A DNA stretch of 64,000 nt. Origin: Roseateles depolymerans (lineage in GTDB: Bacteria; Pseudomonadota; Gammaproteobacteria; Burkholderiales; Burkholderiaceae_C). The DNA lies in NCBI GenBank assembly GCA_003241055.1, contig QFOD01000010.1, positions 105,776 to 169,775 on the forward strand, written 5' to 3'. The position numbers and the translations under genes were made by a program. Shown in pieces: positions 44,732-53,400 of the stretch. The stretch's first letter is position 1. Each line of letters starts with the position of its first letter. Under the pieces are notes generated by a model, which saw only the letters and a list, made by a program, of their open reading frames with translations, did not search any database and was not told the origin of the DNA.

Positions 44732-44824
44732 GCGCGCAGCCTACGCCGCCCCGGCGCCTGCCCCAACGGTGACAGCCCTGAGTGCCCGGCCGCGGCATCA
44801 TGCGCGCACAGAGGAGACTCCCCC

Positions 44825-45637
44825 ATGCAACTCGACACCCTGCTCGTTTCCATCCAGGACCACATCGCCACCGTGCGGCTGAACCGGCCCGACAAGGCCA
44901 ATGCGATGAACGCCACCATGTGGCAGGACTTCCGTCGCGCCTTCGACTGGATTGACGCGCAGCCCGAGGCCCGCGTGGCGGTGCTGGAGGGCGAGGGCCG
45001 CCACTTCACCGCCGGCATCGACCTGCAGATGATGATGGGCCTGGCCCCGCAGATCCAGGACCCCTGCGACGGCCGCACCCGTGAGGCACTGCGCCGCATC
45101 ATCCTGGACATGCAGGACACGCTGACGAGTCTTGAGCGTTGCCGCAAGCCGGTGCTGGCCGCCGTGCACGGTGCCTGCGTGGGCGGCGGCATCGACCTGA
45201 TCTGCGCCGCCGACATGCGCTACTGCAGCGCCGACGCGTACTTCTCCATCAAGGAGATCGACATCGGCATGGTGGCCGACGTGGGCACGCTGCAGCGCCT
45301 GCCCAAGCTCATAGGCAGCCAGGGCCTGGTGCGCGAGCTGGCCTACACCGGCCGCCGCGTGGAGGCCGCCGAGGCGCGCGAGATCGGCCTGGTGAACCGC
45401 GTGTTCGACAGCCGCGAGGCGCTGCAGGCGGGGGTGCGCGAGATCGCCGCGGCCATCGCGGCCAAGTCGCCGCTCAGCATCCGCGGCACCAAGGAACAAC
45501 TGAACTACGCCCGCGACCACTCGGTGGCCGACGGCCTCAACCACATCGCCACCTGGAACGCGGCCATGCTGATGAGCGAAGACCTCAGCAAGGCGGTGAT
45601 GGCCGGCAAGGGCGCGGCGCCCGTGTTCCGCGACTGA
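44825..45637 (+). CDS. Enoyl-CoA hydratase/isomerase, probable dienoyl-CoA isomerase
   Basis: Crotonase-fold protein, 270 residues. The oxyanion motifs are HFTAGIDLQMM and HGACVGGGIDLICAADMRYC. The segment YFSIKEIDIGMVADVGTLQRLP carries the Glu and Asp pair seen in delta3,5-delta2,4-dienoyl-CoA isomerases (ECH1), which favours that role in degradation of unsaturated fatty acids. GAGGAG lies upstream. Divergent from the amidase gene. Confidence 0.87.
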   Translation: MQLDTLLVSIQDHIATVRLNRPDKANAMNATMWQDFRRAFDWIDAQPEARVAVLEGEGRHFTAGIDLQMMMGLAPQIQDPCDGRTREALRRIILDMQDTLTSLERCRKPVLAAVHGACVGGGIDLICAADMRYCSADAYFSIKEIDIGMVADVGTLQRLPKLIGSQGLVRELAYTGRRVEAAEAREIGLVNRVFDSREALQAGVREIAAAIAAKSPLSIRGTKEQLNYARDHSVADGLNHIATWNAAMLMSEDLSKAVMAGKGAAPVFRD

Positions 45638-45659
45638 TCGCCGCGGCGCGGGGCGGACC

Positions 45660-46790
45660 TCAGAACTGCAGGAAGCTCACGCCCGCGCCCAAGCTGGTCT
45701 GGCGGAAGTTGTAGTCGGTCAGCGTCTCGCCGTAGCCGCGGAACAGCTGCAGATACCAGCGCAGGCCGTTGGGCTGGTCGCCGAAGACCGGATAGGTCCA
45801 TTCGAACTGCAGCGCGCCGTAGCGCGCGTCCTTCAGCGTCGTGCGGTAGAGCAGCTGGGCCGTGTGCCGGCCCTGCGCCCAGTTCAGCTGAAACTCGCCA
45901 CGGCCGCGGTAGCCGACCAGGTCGGGGTTGTTGTCGGTGGCCTCGCTCTCGCGCAGCCGCTTCAGGAAGCGCGCCACCAGCGACCAGTCGCCCCGCTCCA
46001 CGCCGGCGGACAGGTTGATGCGGTTCCAGCTGCGCGACAGCGGATCGGACTGTCCGTTGGACTGGTGCGCCAGGCCCAGCTGCGCATAGCGCCACTGCCA
46101 GCCCAGCGGCAGCGCGCGCAGGCCCTCGGGCACGGGCACCACGTACATCAGCTCGGGCTCGTAGTCGCTGTTGCGAAAGGGCTTGGAGTCCTTGCCGTTC
46201 CAGATCTGCCACATCGCCTGCTGCGTGAACGCGGCCCACAGGTCGGCGCCGGGCAGCAGCAGGTCCTGGGCCAGCTTGGTGCGCAGCGACAGCTGGAACT
46301 TGGCCTCCTCGCGCTTGTAGTTGGGCAGCTCGACGGCGGCCTGCGTCGGCGACTGCGGTGCGCGGTTGATGCGGCTGGTGCGATGGAACGGGAGCACGTA
46401 GTTGGCCCGGTAGCCCACGAAGTTGAAGGTGCCGCGCTTGTCCTGGGGCTCCAGCTCCCAGAAGCGCGACAGCAGGCTGGCGCCCCCCGGCTGCTCGGTG
46501 GCCGCCACCGCCTGGGCACCACCCTTGGGCGCCAGCAGCGAGGTGGAGGGCAGCGGCGCCGCCACGGCCGTCGGGCTCTGCGCGGCCGGCTGCAGCACCG
46601 GCGCGGCCGCACGTCCCATGGCCTTGTCGTAACAGGCCAGGCGGTCGGCCGGCGGGCCGATCTCCACGCATTGCTGCGGCGTCGGCACCGGCTCCTGGGC
46701 CGCCACGGGCAGCGCCATGCCTGCCAGCAGGGCTGGCAGCAGCGGAGAACGAATGACGTGCCGGCGGCGCCGGACGGACGGCTGGTGCAT
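45660..46790 (-). CDS. pldA: Outer-membrane phospholipase A (OMPLA/PldA-like)
   Basis: 376-residue outer-membrane beta-barrel lipase with a signal peptide (about 1-31, ending PVAAQ). The catalytic triad His242, Ser244 and Asn256 lies in LAHQSNGQSDPLSRSWNR, with the same spacing as in E. coli OMPLA (142/144/156). The barrel ends with a C-terminal aromatic (VSFLQF). The region before the barrel contains an extra ~80-residue Ala/Pro segment. GGGAG six bases before the ATG supports this start. Confidence 0.92.
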   Translation of the reverse strand: MHQPSVRRRRHVIRSPLLPALLAGMALPVAAQEPVPTPQQCVEIGPPADRLACYDKAMGRAAAPVLQPAAQSPTAVAAPLPSTSLLAPKGGAQAVAATEQPGGASLLSRFWELEPQDKRGTFNFVGYRANYVLPFHRTSRINRAPQSPTQAAVELPNYKREEAKFQLSLRTKLAQDLLLPGADLWAAFTQQAMWQIWNGKDSKPFRNSDYEPELMYVVPVPEGLRALPLGWQWRYAQLGLAHQSNGQSDPLSRSWNRINLSAGVERGDWSLVARFLKRLRESEATDNNPDLVGYRGRGEFQLNWAQGRHTAQLLYRTTLKDARYGALQFEWTYPVFGDQPNGLRWYLQLFRGYGETLTDYNFRQTSLGAGVSFLQF

Positions 46791-46994
46791 GGAGACTCCC
46801 TCACATTCCGGCCCCGGGTTGCGCGTGACCCGCGGGCTCGCGGCGCAGTCTAGGGGCAGCACCCCGGGCTGCCGGCCCCGGCCCGCCAGCCTGGCCACGC
46901 GGCAGCAAACGGGTCGGCGCGGCGTGTTGCCCTGCACACCCCCTCACCAAACGCAGCTTCTGCGTGCATTTGTTTGCAATCCATTTTTATCACT

Positions 46995-47021
46995 TCAATC
47001 AAATAAACAGTTTGGCACTAT
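46995..47021 (+). promoter_or_regulatory. Possible promoter element of the membrane chemoreceptor
   Basis: TCAA at 46995-46998 and CTAT at 47018-47021 are separated by 19 bp within an AT-rich island in otherwise G/C-rich DNA. The same spacing and an ATCAAATAAA context occur before the other chemoreceptor (39939-39965). A shared regulator or sigma factor is a guess. Confidence 0.3.
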
Positions 47022-47075
47022 GCTGATGCTCAGCGCGGTGCCCTAATTCGCACCGTTCGCCGAAGGAGCACTGCC

Positions 47076-48641
47076 ATGAAGCTTTCCTCGTTGACCGTTC
47101 GGGCCCGGCTCACCGCCGCCTTCAGCCTGATGTCCGCCCTGCTGGCCGTCATCGTGGCGCTGGCCTGGATGGCGCTGGAGCACGAGTCCGACGCCTTCGA
47201 GCACTATGTGCGTGGCATTGGTGCCCGGGCAGCCATCGCCGCCAAGGTGCGCCATGCGGTGGACGCCCGCGCGATCGCCGCGCGCAACCTGGTGCTGGTG
47301 AGCGCGCCGGCCGATATCGAGGCCGAGCGTCAGGCCGTCACCGCCGCCCACAAGGCCGCCACCGACGAACTGGCCACGCTGGAGCGCATGGCCCAGGCGC
47401 CGGAGGTGTCGGCCAAGGCACGCGAGCTGATCGCCGAGATCGCCCGGGTGGAGGCGGCCTATGCGCCGGTCGCCCTGGGCATCGTCGACGCGGCCTTGAA
47501 CGGCCGGCGCGACGAGGCCATCAAGCGCATGAACGAGGAGTGCCGCCCGCTGCTGGCACGGTTGGTGAAGGCCTCGGACGACTACACCACCTACACCGAA
47601 CACCGGGCCGAGCAGATGATCGAGGAGTCCGACCAAAAGGTGGCCTGGGAGCAGGCCCGCTTCCTCGCGGTGAGCGCGCTCTCGCTGCTGACGGCCCTGG
47701 TGGCCGGCTTCCTGATCACCCGCAGCCTGTCCCGCGCGCTGGGCGCCGAGCCCGATGCGCTGAGCGCCGCCGCCGAGCGCGTGGCCTCGGGCGACCTCAG
47801 CGCCACACTGGGGAACGGTCGCGTGCCGGCCGGCAGCGTGATGGCCTCACTGGAGCGCATGCAAGGCAGCCTGGTCAGCATCGTGCAGCAGGTGCGCGAC
47901 GCGTCGGAGTGCATCTCCACCGGCACCACCCAGATCGCCACCGGCAACGCCGACCTCAGCCAGCGCACCGAGGAACAGGCCAGCGCGCTGCAGCAGACCG
48001 CCGCCACCATGGACGAGCTGGGCACCACGGTGCGCCACAACGCCGACAACGCAGCCCAGGCCAACGAGCTCGCCAGCACGGCGCAGGAAACCGCGGTCCG
48101 CGGCGGCCAGGTGGTGGGCGACATGATCGCCACCATGCGCGAGATCGATGCCAGCTCCAAGAGGATCGGCGACATCATCGGCACCATCGACGGCATCGCC
48201 TTCCAGACCAACATCCTGGCGCTGAACGCCGCGGTGGAAGCCGCCCGGGCCGGCGAGCAGGGCCGCGGCTTCGCCGTGGTGGCCAGCGAGGTGCGCACAC
48301 TGGCCAAGCGCAGCGCCGATGCGGCCAAGGAGATCAAGGGCCTGATCTCGGCCAGCGTCGCCCAGGTGGAGAACGGCTCGCGCCTGGTGGACCATGCCGG
48401 CACGACGATGCAGGAGGTCGTGGCCGCGGTGCAGCGCGTCAGCGGCATCGTGGCGGAGATCAGCGTGGCCAGCCGCGAACAGAGCACCGGCGTGGGCCAG
48501 GTGGGCCAGGCCGTCGCGCAGATCGACAACGTCACCCAGCAGAACGCGGCCCTGGTGGAGGAAAGCGCCGCAGCGGCCGAGAGCCTGCGGCGCCAGGCCA
48601 GCGACCTGGTGGCCGCGGTGGCGGTGTTCTCGCTCAGGTAA
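47076..48641 (+). CDS. Transmembrane methyl-accepting chemotaxis protein (Tsr/Tar class)
   Basis: 521-residue chemoreceptor. Membrane helix 1 is about 12-33, a four-helix-bundle-type periplasmic domain follows, and helix 2 is about 192-213. Then come a HAMP domain and a signalling domain with the tip IDGIAFQTNILALNAAVEAARAGEQGRGFAVVA near residue 372. Methylation-type EEQASALQQTAATMDELG is present. The last 8 bp overlap the convergent diguanylate cyclase gene. The ligand cannot be predicted. Confidence 0.94.
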   Translation: MKLSSLTVRARLTAAFSLMSALLAVIVALAWMALEHESDAFEHYVRGIGARAAIAAKVRHAVDARAIAARNLVLVSAPADIEAERQAVTAAHKAATDELATLERMAQAPEVSAKARELIAEIARVEAAYAPVALGIVDAALNGRRDEAIKRMNEECRPLLARLVKASDDYTTYTEHRAEQMIEESDQKVAWEQARFLAVSALSLLTALVAGFLITRSLSRALGAEPDALSAAAERVASGDLSATLGNGRVPAGSVMASLERMQGSLVSIVQQVRDASECISTGTTQIATGNADLSQRTEEQASALQQTAATMDELGTTVRHNADNAAQANELASTAQETAVRGGQVVGDMIATMREIDASSKRIGDIIGTIDGIAFQTNILALNAAVEAARAGEQGRGFAVVASEVRTLAKRSADAAKEIKGLISASVAQVENGSRLVDHAGTTMQEVVAAVQRVSGIVAEISVASREQSTGVGQVGQAVAQIDNVTQQNAALVEESAAAAESLRRQASDLVAAVAVFSLR

Positions 48642-50490
48642 GCGGCGGCTCGCAGGCGACGCGGTCGCGGCCCTGACGCTTGGCCAGGTAGAGCGCCTTG
48701 TCGGCACGGCGGATCAGCTCGCGGGCATCGCCGCCCTCCTCCCCCTCATCGGCCTGCATCACCGCCACGCCCAGGCTGGCGCTGACATGGCCACGCGGCG
48801 AGGCTGCATGCGGCAGCCCGAGGCCCGCGATGCGGGCGCGCAGGATCTCGGCCAGCGCCAGCGCGGCCTCCAGATCGCAGTGCGCGGCGATCACGGCGAA
48901 CTCCTCGCCGCCGTAGCGCGCCGCCAGATCGCTGGGGCGCTGCACGTGGGCCTTGAGCACCGCCGCCACCTGCACCAAGCAGTGGTCGCCGGCGAGGTGG
49001 CCGTAGTGGTCGTTGTAGGGCTTGAAGTCGTCCACATCCAGCATCACCAGCGCCAGCGGGTGGCCGTGGCGGCGGGCGCGCGCCAGCTCCTGCGCCAGGA
49101 TGTCGTCGAAGTAGCGCCGGTTCGCCAGGCCGGTGAGGCCGTCGGTGTTGGACAGCCGGGCCAGCTCGGTGTTGGCCCGCTCCAGCTCGGCCGTGCGCGC
49201 GGCCACCTCCTGCTGCAGATGGTCGGCGTGGTACTTCAGGTTGTCGGCCATGCCCTGCAGCGCACCGGACAAGGCCTCCACCTCCTTGATGGGGCTGGCC
49301 GCCGGGCGCTGCTGCTGCCAGTCGCCCCGACCCAGCCCGGCCGCCCACTCGCCCAGCGCCACCAGCGGCCGCGCCAGCCAGCGCCCGACGACGAAGCTCA
49401 GCACCAGGCCCAGCAGCAGCAGACCCGTGCTGAACAGCAGCAGATTGACCGCCAGCCCGCGCGCCGGGGCGTCGAACTGGCTCTGCGGCAGCATGTTGGC
49501 GATGGTGATGACCGGCCCGTCGGGCAGCGCATGCTGGCGCCAGTCCAGCAGGTAGGACTCGCCGCCCACCTGCCGCACCGTGCGCCCCTCGGGCTGATGC
49601 GATGCGGCAATCACCCGGCTGGCCTCGCGGATGAGCGCGTTGCCGCTGTCCACCGCCTTCGTGCGCACATCCTTGTCGCCCTTGAGCTCGTAGAGACGCT
49701 CGGCCGTGGAGGTGGCCAGCAGGTGGCCGCCGTCGTCGTACAGAAAGGCCGTGCCGCCCAGGTCGCGGGTGATGTCGGCCAGCAGCTGGCTCAGCTGCAG
49801 CAGCGCGACGTCGGCCGTGACCACGCCGACGAAACTGCCGCCACGGTCGTACAGCGGTGCCGACATGCCAATGCCCAGCGCGTCGAAGGCGGCGTCGGGG
49901 TCGTTGATGGCATAGCGGTAGGCCGGATACCAGCGCGGGCTGTTGAAGCCCACCGCGGCCCGGAACCAGGGCCGCTCGCGCGCATCGAAATGCGTGTTGC
50001 CATGGGCCACCAGCGCCCCGCGCACATGGCCGGCGTCCACCCGGTACAGCGCCATGCGCCGGCCGCCGGCCTCGGTGGCCTCCAGCAGCCGCAGCGCCTG
50101 GTCATCACCGCGCGGCGGGCGGCTGGCCGCGTAGTACTCGCCCCGCGCATTGCCCATGGACACGAAGGTCAGCAGCGGCTGCTGCCCGAGCTGCAGCAGA
50201 AAGTTGCGCTGCACGTCGGCCAGGTCGGCCGCATTCAGCGCCCCGGCGCGGAACTGCTCGGCATTGAAGTGCACCACCCGGCTGGGCACCAGGAAGAACT
50301 CCAGCACCTTGTCGAACACCCGGGCGCTGACGCCGCTAGCCAGCTGCTCCTGGAAGCGCGCCGACGACTCCTGCGCCGTGCGGTACGAGAACCCCGCCTG
50401 CACCAGCACCACCGGCACCAGCACCAGCAGCACGGCCAGCGCCACCAGGCGCTGCAGCGTGACACGGCGGAGGGCGTTGGCGGCTTGCAC
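48634..50490 (-). CDS. Membrane Cache-HAMP-GGDEF diguanylate cyclase
   Basis: 618-residue cyclic-di-GMP synthase. Membrane helix 1 is about 14-33, and a large periplasmic dCache-type sensor domain spans about 34-350 (PWFRAAVGFNSPRWYPAYRY, GMSAPLYDRGGSFVGVV). Membrane helix 2 is about 356-378, followed by HAMP, a coiled coil and the GGDEF domain. The active site is GGEEF at 527-531, and an intact product-inhibition site RxxD lies at 518-521 (RPSD), so the enzyme is probably active and feedback-controlled. Small molecules such as amino acids are usual dCache ligands. Confidence 0.94.
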   Translation of the reverse strand: MQAANALRRVTLQRLVALAVLLVLVPVVLVQAGFSYRTAQESSARFQEQLASGVSARVFDKVLEFFLVPSRVVHFNAEQFRAGALNAADLADVQRNFLLQLGQQPLLTFVSMGNARGEYYAASRPPRGDDQALRLLEATEAGGRRMALYRVDAGHVRGALVAHGNTHFDARERPWFRAAVGFNSPRWYPAYRYAINDPDAAFDALGIGMSAPLYDRGGSFVGVVTADVALLQLSQLLADITRDLGGTAFLYDDGGHLLATSTAERLYELKGDKDVRTKAVDSGNALIREASRVIAASHQPEGRTVRQVGGESYLLDWRQHALPDGPVITIANMLPQSQFDAPARGLAVNLLLFSTGLLLLGLVLSFVVGRWLARPLVALGEWAAGLGRGDWQQQRPAASPIKEVEALSGALQGMADNLKYHADHLQQEVAARTAELERANTELARLSNTDGLTGLANRRYFDDILAQELARARRHGHPLALVMLDVDDFKPYNDHYGHLAGDHCLVQVAAVLKAHVQRPSDLAARYGGEEFAVIAAHCDLEAALALAEILRARIAGLGLPHAASPRGHVSASLGVAVMQADEGEEGGDARELIRRADKALYLAKRQGRDRVACEPPLT

Positions 50491-50863
50491 TGACCGGACT
50501 GTAAGCGCAGCCCTGGCGGGGTCAGGCCTTGCACGGCCCCCGGCACCCGGGGTCGCGATGGCTCTGCGTCGTCCCCGCGTTCAGCCCGATGTCAGGCTTT
50601 GCATTGACCCACCCTTGCTGCGATGCAACAATCACGGCTTCTCAACAACGGAGTCCGTGCGTGGACAGTGCCAGTAGTTATGCGATGCGAGCCGGGATGG
50701 CCGCCGCTCCTCTGACGCGCTGACGCCGACTCGGCGGCGCGTCAGCGCCGCAGGCCTCGCCAGGCCACCCCTGCTCCCATCGCTTCAAGGTGTCCCGACC
50801 GCTGTCCGGTCGTCGGGATGCCGGGCCTCTGCCCGCACGAACGCCCCTGCCCAGGAAGCGTTC
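50491..50863. other. 373-bp intergenic region with a long nested hairpin
   Basis: A 34-nt nested hairpin occupies 50712-50745: CTGACGCGC (50712-50720) pairs with GCGCGTCAG (50737-50745), with CGCCGA/TCGGCG nested inside. A second hairpin CGACCG-CTGTC-CGGTCG lies at 50796-50812. A 20-codon GTG frame with GGAG upstream (about 50661-50723) ends inside the first hairpin. No regular gene is seen; a small RNA or leader is possible. Confidence 0.4.
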
Positions 50864-51028
50864 ATGCGAAACATCATTCCGCCCCATCGCCCCGCGCCGC
50901 CTGCCACCCCGCAGCCCGCCCCGGCCGACACGCTGCAGCAGCTGCTTCGCCTGGAGCAGCAGTCGCTGTGGAGCACCCGCCGCCTGCGCATCGCCGTGCT
51001 GAGCCACGCGCCACGCGTGCCGGCCTGA
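50864..51028 (+). CDS. Small hypothetical protein (54 aa)
   Basis: Short frame with AGGAAG seven bases before the ATG. The protein is MRNIIPPHRPAPP.. with a Pro-rich first third, then ADTLQQLLRLEQQSLWSTRRL, which could form an amphipathic helix. Family not recognised. Support is the ribosome binding site and G/C-rich third codon positions. Confidence 0.4.
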   Translation: MRNIIPPHRPAPPATPQPAPADTLQQLLRLEQQSLWSTRRLRIAVLSHAPRVPA

Positions 51029-51048
51029 CCCCCGCCGAGGAATACGTC

Positions 51049-51147
51049 ATGGAACCCGCCCCCAGTCGGCGCGACGCCGCGCCACCCGCCCCAAACCGTC
51101 ATCACGCTCGAACATCATGCGCACCTGAGCGCGCGTGCACGCCCTGA
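51049..51147 (+). CDS. Possible micro-ORF (32 aa)
   Basis: Frame of 33 codons with GAGGAA seven bases before the ATG, 20 bp after the 54-aa frame. The product is Pro/Arg/His-rich (MEPAPSRRDAAPP..). The ribosome binding site is the only support; it may be a leader peptide or chance. Confidence 0.22.
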   Translation: MEPAPSRRDAAPPAPNRHHARTSCAPERACTP

Positions 51148-51276
51148 ACTGAAGCCTGGGGTGCCCGCGCCCGTGCGCCGGAGACCCCCATGCACTTCGC
51201 CCTGCTGGCCTGGCCTGCCACCGGCCACCCCCACCACCTGCCCGACGTCACCCAGCATCGCCCCCACGCGCCTTCG

Positions 51277-51960
51277 ATGGCGCTCGCCCAGCGACTGCCC
51301 GCCCTGGCCCGGCTCCTGGCCACCGCCCTCGCCCTGTTGATGCCCTCGGCCAGCCGGGCGGCCGGCGGCCACCATGCGGTGGATGACGCCACCCTGCTCG
51401 ACCCCGGCCAATGCCAGCTCGAGACCTGGCTGGAAGACGGTGCCGGCCACCGGCTGCAACACGTCGGCCCGGCCTGCCGGCTCGGCGGCGTCGAAGCCGG
51501 CCTGAACCTGGATCGCTACCGCCTGGGCGATACCCCGACGACCCGGCTGACCGGAGCCCAGCTGAAATGGGCGCACGAGCTGCAACCCGGCCTCAGCTGG
51601 GGCCTGGCCTGGGCTGCCGCCTGGCAGAACGACAGCCCGCGCTTCGCCGGCCAGGCACTGCTGCTGCCGCTGACCTGGGCCCCGCGCAGCGACCTCAACC
51701 TGCACCTCAACCTCGGCCGCGACTTCCACCCCGGTCAGCCCGATCACTGGCGCTACGGCGCCGCGCTGGAATGGCAGCCCAGCCCGCAGTGGCAGGGCGT
51801 GGCCGAGCACTGGCGCGACGGCTTTCGCCTGCGTCATCGGCTGGGCCTGCGGCATATCGTGAACGATGCGCTCTCGCTGGACCTGAGCCGCGCCCAGACC
51901 CGCGGTACGCCGCGCGACGCCTGGTGGACGGTGGGCGTGAACTGGGTGTTTTCACACTGA
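51277..51960 (+). CDS. Putative exported outer-membrane-type protein
   Basis: 227-residue protein with a clear signal peptide (MALAQRLPALARLLATALALLMPSASRAA). The mature part begins GGHHAVDDATLLDPGQCQLETWLE and continues with alternating aromatic and polar strands, ending NWVFSH, consistent with a small outer-membrane beta-barrel. Its two Cys (in GQCQLETW and GPACRLGG) may form a disulfide. An earlier ATG at 51190 would place the signal peptide internally. I know similar Burkholderiales proteins only as hypothetical. Confidence 0.7.
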   Translation: MALAQRLPALARLLATALALLMPSASRAAGGHHAVDDATLLDPGQCQLETWLEDGAGHRLQHVGPACRLGGVEAGLNLDRYRLGDTPTTRLTGAQLKWAHELQPGLSWGLAWAAAWQNDSPRFAGQALLLPLTWAPRSDLNLHLNLGRDFHPGQPDHWRYGAALEWQPSPQWQGVAEHWRDGFRLRHRLGLRHIVNDALSLDLSRAQTRGTPRDAWWTVGVNWVFSH

Positions 51961-52003
51961 GCCCCCTGGGCTGGCGCCGCACACGGCCGCGGACAATGGC
52001 CGC

Positions 52004-52600
52004 ATGAGCCTCCAGCCCGATGCCCCCGCCAGCGCCCCTTTGCGCGCCCAGGCCCAGGACCAGTTGCAGCGCTACCTGAGCCGCTTCCCCGACGAGGCGC
52101 CAGGTCTTGCCGCGCTGAGGCGGCAGCTGGCCGAGCCCGGCGACGCCTTCGCCCGCCAGAACATGGTCGGCCACATCACCACCAGCGCGCTGGTGTGGGA
52201 CGCTGCCAGCGATGCGCTGCTGATGATCCACCACCAGGCGCTGGACCGCTGGCTGCAGCCCGGCGGCCACCACGAGGGCCAGGACGGCCTGCTGGCCTCG
52301 GCCGCGCGCGAAGCAAGAGAGGAAACCGGCGTCGGCGCGCTGACGCCCTGGCCCTGGGCGGGCGCGGCGGAGCTGCCGCTGGACATCGACACCCACGCCA
52401 TCCCGGCGCGGCCCGCCAAGGGCGAGAGCGCCCATGTTCACCACGACTTCATCTACCTGTTCAGCGCCTCGGCGGATACGCCGCTGGCACCGCAATGGGC
52501 TGAGGTCAAGGGCGCTCGCTGGATGCCGCGCGCCGAGTTCGCCGCGCTGCCCGAGGCGCGCTTTGCGCGGCTGGCGGGCAAGCTGCAAGGTTTGCGCTAG
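52004..52600 (+). CDS. Nudix hydrolase
   Basis: 198-residue Nudix-fold pyrophosphohydrolase. The Nudix box GGHHEGQDGLLASAAREAREETGVG is near residues 87-111. The metal-binding REAREE is intact, but the first Glu of the consensus (G-x5-E) is Asp. The N-terminal ~55 residues form a helical extension. Substrate unknown. It overlaps the convergent esterase gene by 4 bp. Confidence 0.87.
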   Translation: MSLQPDAPASAPLRAQAQDQLQRYLSRFPDEAPGLAALRRQLAEPGDAFARQNMVGHITTSALVWDAASDALLMIHHQALDRWLQPGGHHEGQDGLLASAAREAREETGVGALTPWPWAGAAELPLDIDTHAIPARPAKGESAHVHHDFIYLFSASADTPLAPQWAEVKGARWMPRAEFAALPEARFARLAGKLQGLR

Positions 52601-53400
52601 CGAGGGGCCAGCAGCTCGATGGCCCAGTCGAACGAGGGCTTGGCCACGCGCTCGTGGGCGACGCCGAAGTCGCGGCGGCGGATCACCAGCCCCTGCCAGC
52701 CCCGGCCCCGGTAGCGCGCCTCCAGGGCGTCCACGTCCTCCACATTGCCCGGCGCGCTGGCACTGCTGAGGATCAACTGCACCGGCAGGCGCGGGCTGGC
52801 CGCAAAGCGCGCGGCCTCGTCCCGCAGGTTCTGCTCGCTGAGCCCCCAGAAAGCACCGTCGAACAGCAGGTAGTGGCGGAAGAACGGCGTCACCGGGTCC
52901 TCCTGGCCCAGCAGCACGGCGCCGAGCAGACCGCCGTAAGACGTGCCCACGAAGCCGCGCTCGTCCGTCGTGCAATAGCTCGCCTCGATCAGCGGGGTCA
53001 GCTCTTGCTTCAGGAAGCGGCCATAGGCCGGCGCACCACCGACGGTGTAGTCGATGGCGCGCCGGTCCGGCTCGGGGCCGCCCTGCTCCACATGGACCAG
53101 GATCAGCGGCTTGCGGCGCTGGTCCAGCAGGCGCGAGAAGGAGCCGAAGTTCCATTGCCCGTCGGTCGCATAGAGCACCGGGTAGCGCCGGCCCGAGCCC
53201 GCATAGCCCACCGGCAGGTAGACGTGGTACGGGTAGGTCGCGCCGGTGCTGCGCGACGTGATCATGTGGCCGCGCTCCACGGTGCCGGCGTAGACATAGG
53301 CGGCCGGCACACCGGCCGCCTCGCCGTCGGCGCGGCCATCGACTGCCAGGCCGGCCAGCGCCAGCAGCAGGCTGGCAGCCCGCGTGAAGCCGTGCCTCAC
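52597..53400 (-). CDS. Exported esterase (enterochelin-esterase-like, PF00756 type)
   Basis: 267-residue alpha/beta hydrolase with a short signal peptide (about 1-24). YPYHVYLPVGYAGSGRRYPVLYATDG is the usual start of the esterase-D-like domain. The nucleophile Ser lies in FVGTSYGGLLGAVLL, and AHERVAKPSFDWAIE supplies the likely His. The GTG start at 53400 overlaps the M3 peptidase stop (GTGA), so the genes are coupled. Substrate unknown. Confidence 0.82.
   Translation of the reverse strand: MRHGFTRAASLLLALAGLAVDGRADGEAAGVPAAYVYAGTVERGHMITSRSTGATYPYHVYLPVGYAGSGRRYPVLYATDGQWNFGSFSRLLDQRRKPLILVHVEQGGPEPDRRAIDYTVGGAPAYGRFLKQELTPLIEASYCTTDERGFVGTSYGGLLGAVLLGQEDPVTPFFRHYLLFDGAFWGLSEQNLRDEAARFAASPRLPVQLILSSASAPGNVEDVDALEARYRGRGWQGLVIRRRDFGVAHERVAKPSFDWAIELLAPR

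Noticed and set aside
46791..47075. Possible small gene in the 285-bp gap between pldA and the chemoreceptor
   Set aside because: No frame with a ribosome binding site or proper codon bias; the gap fits divergent promoters with an AT-rich island.
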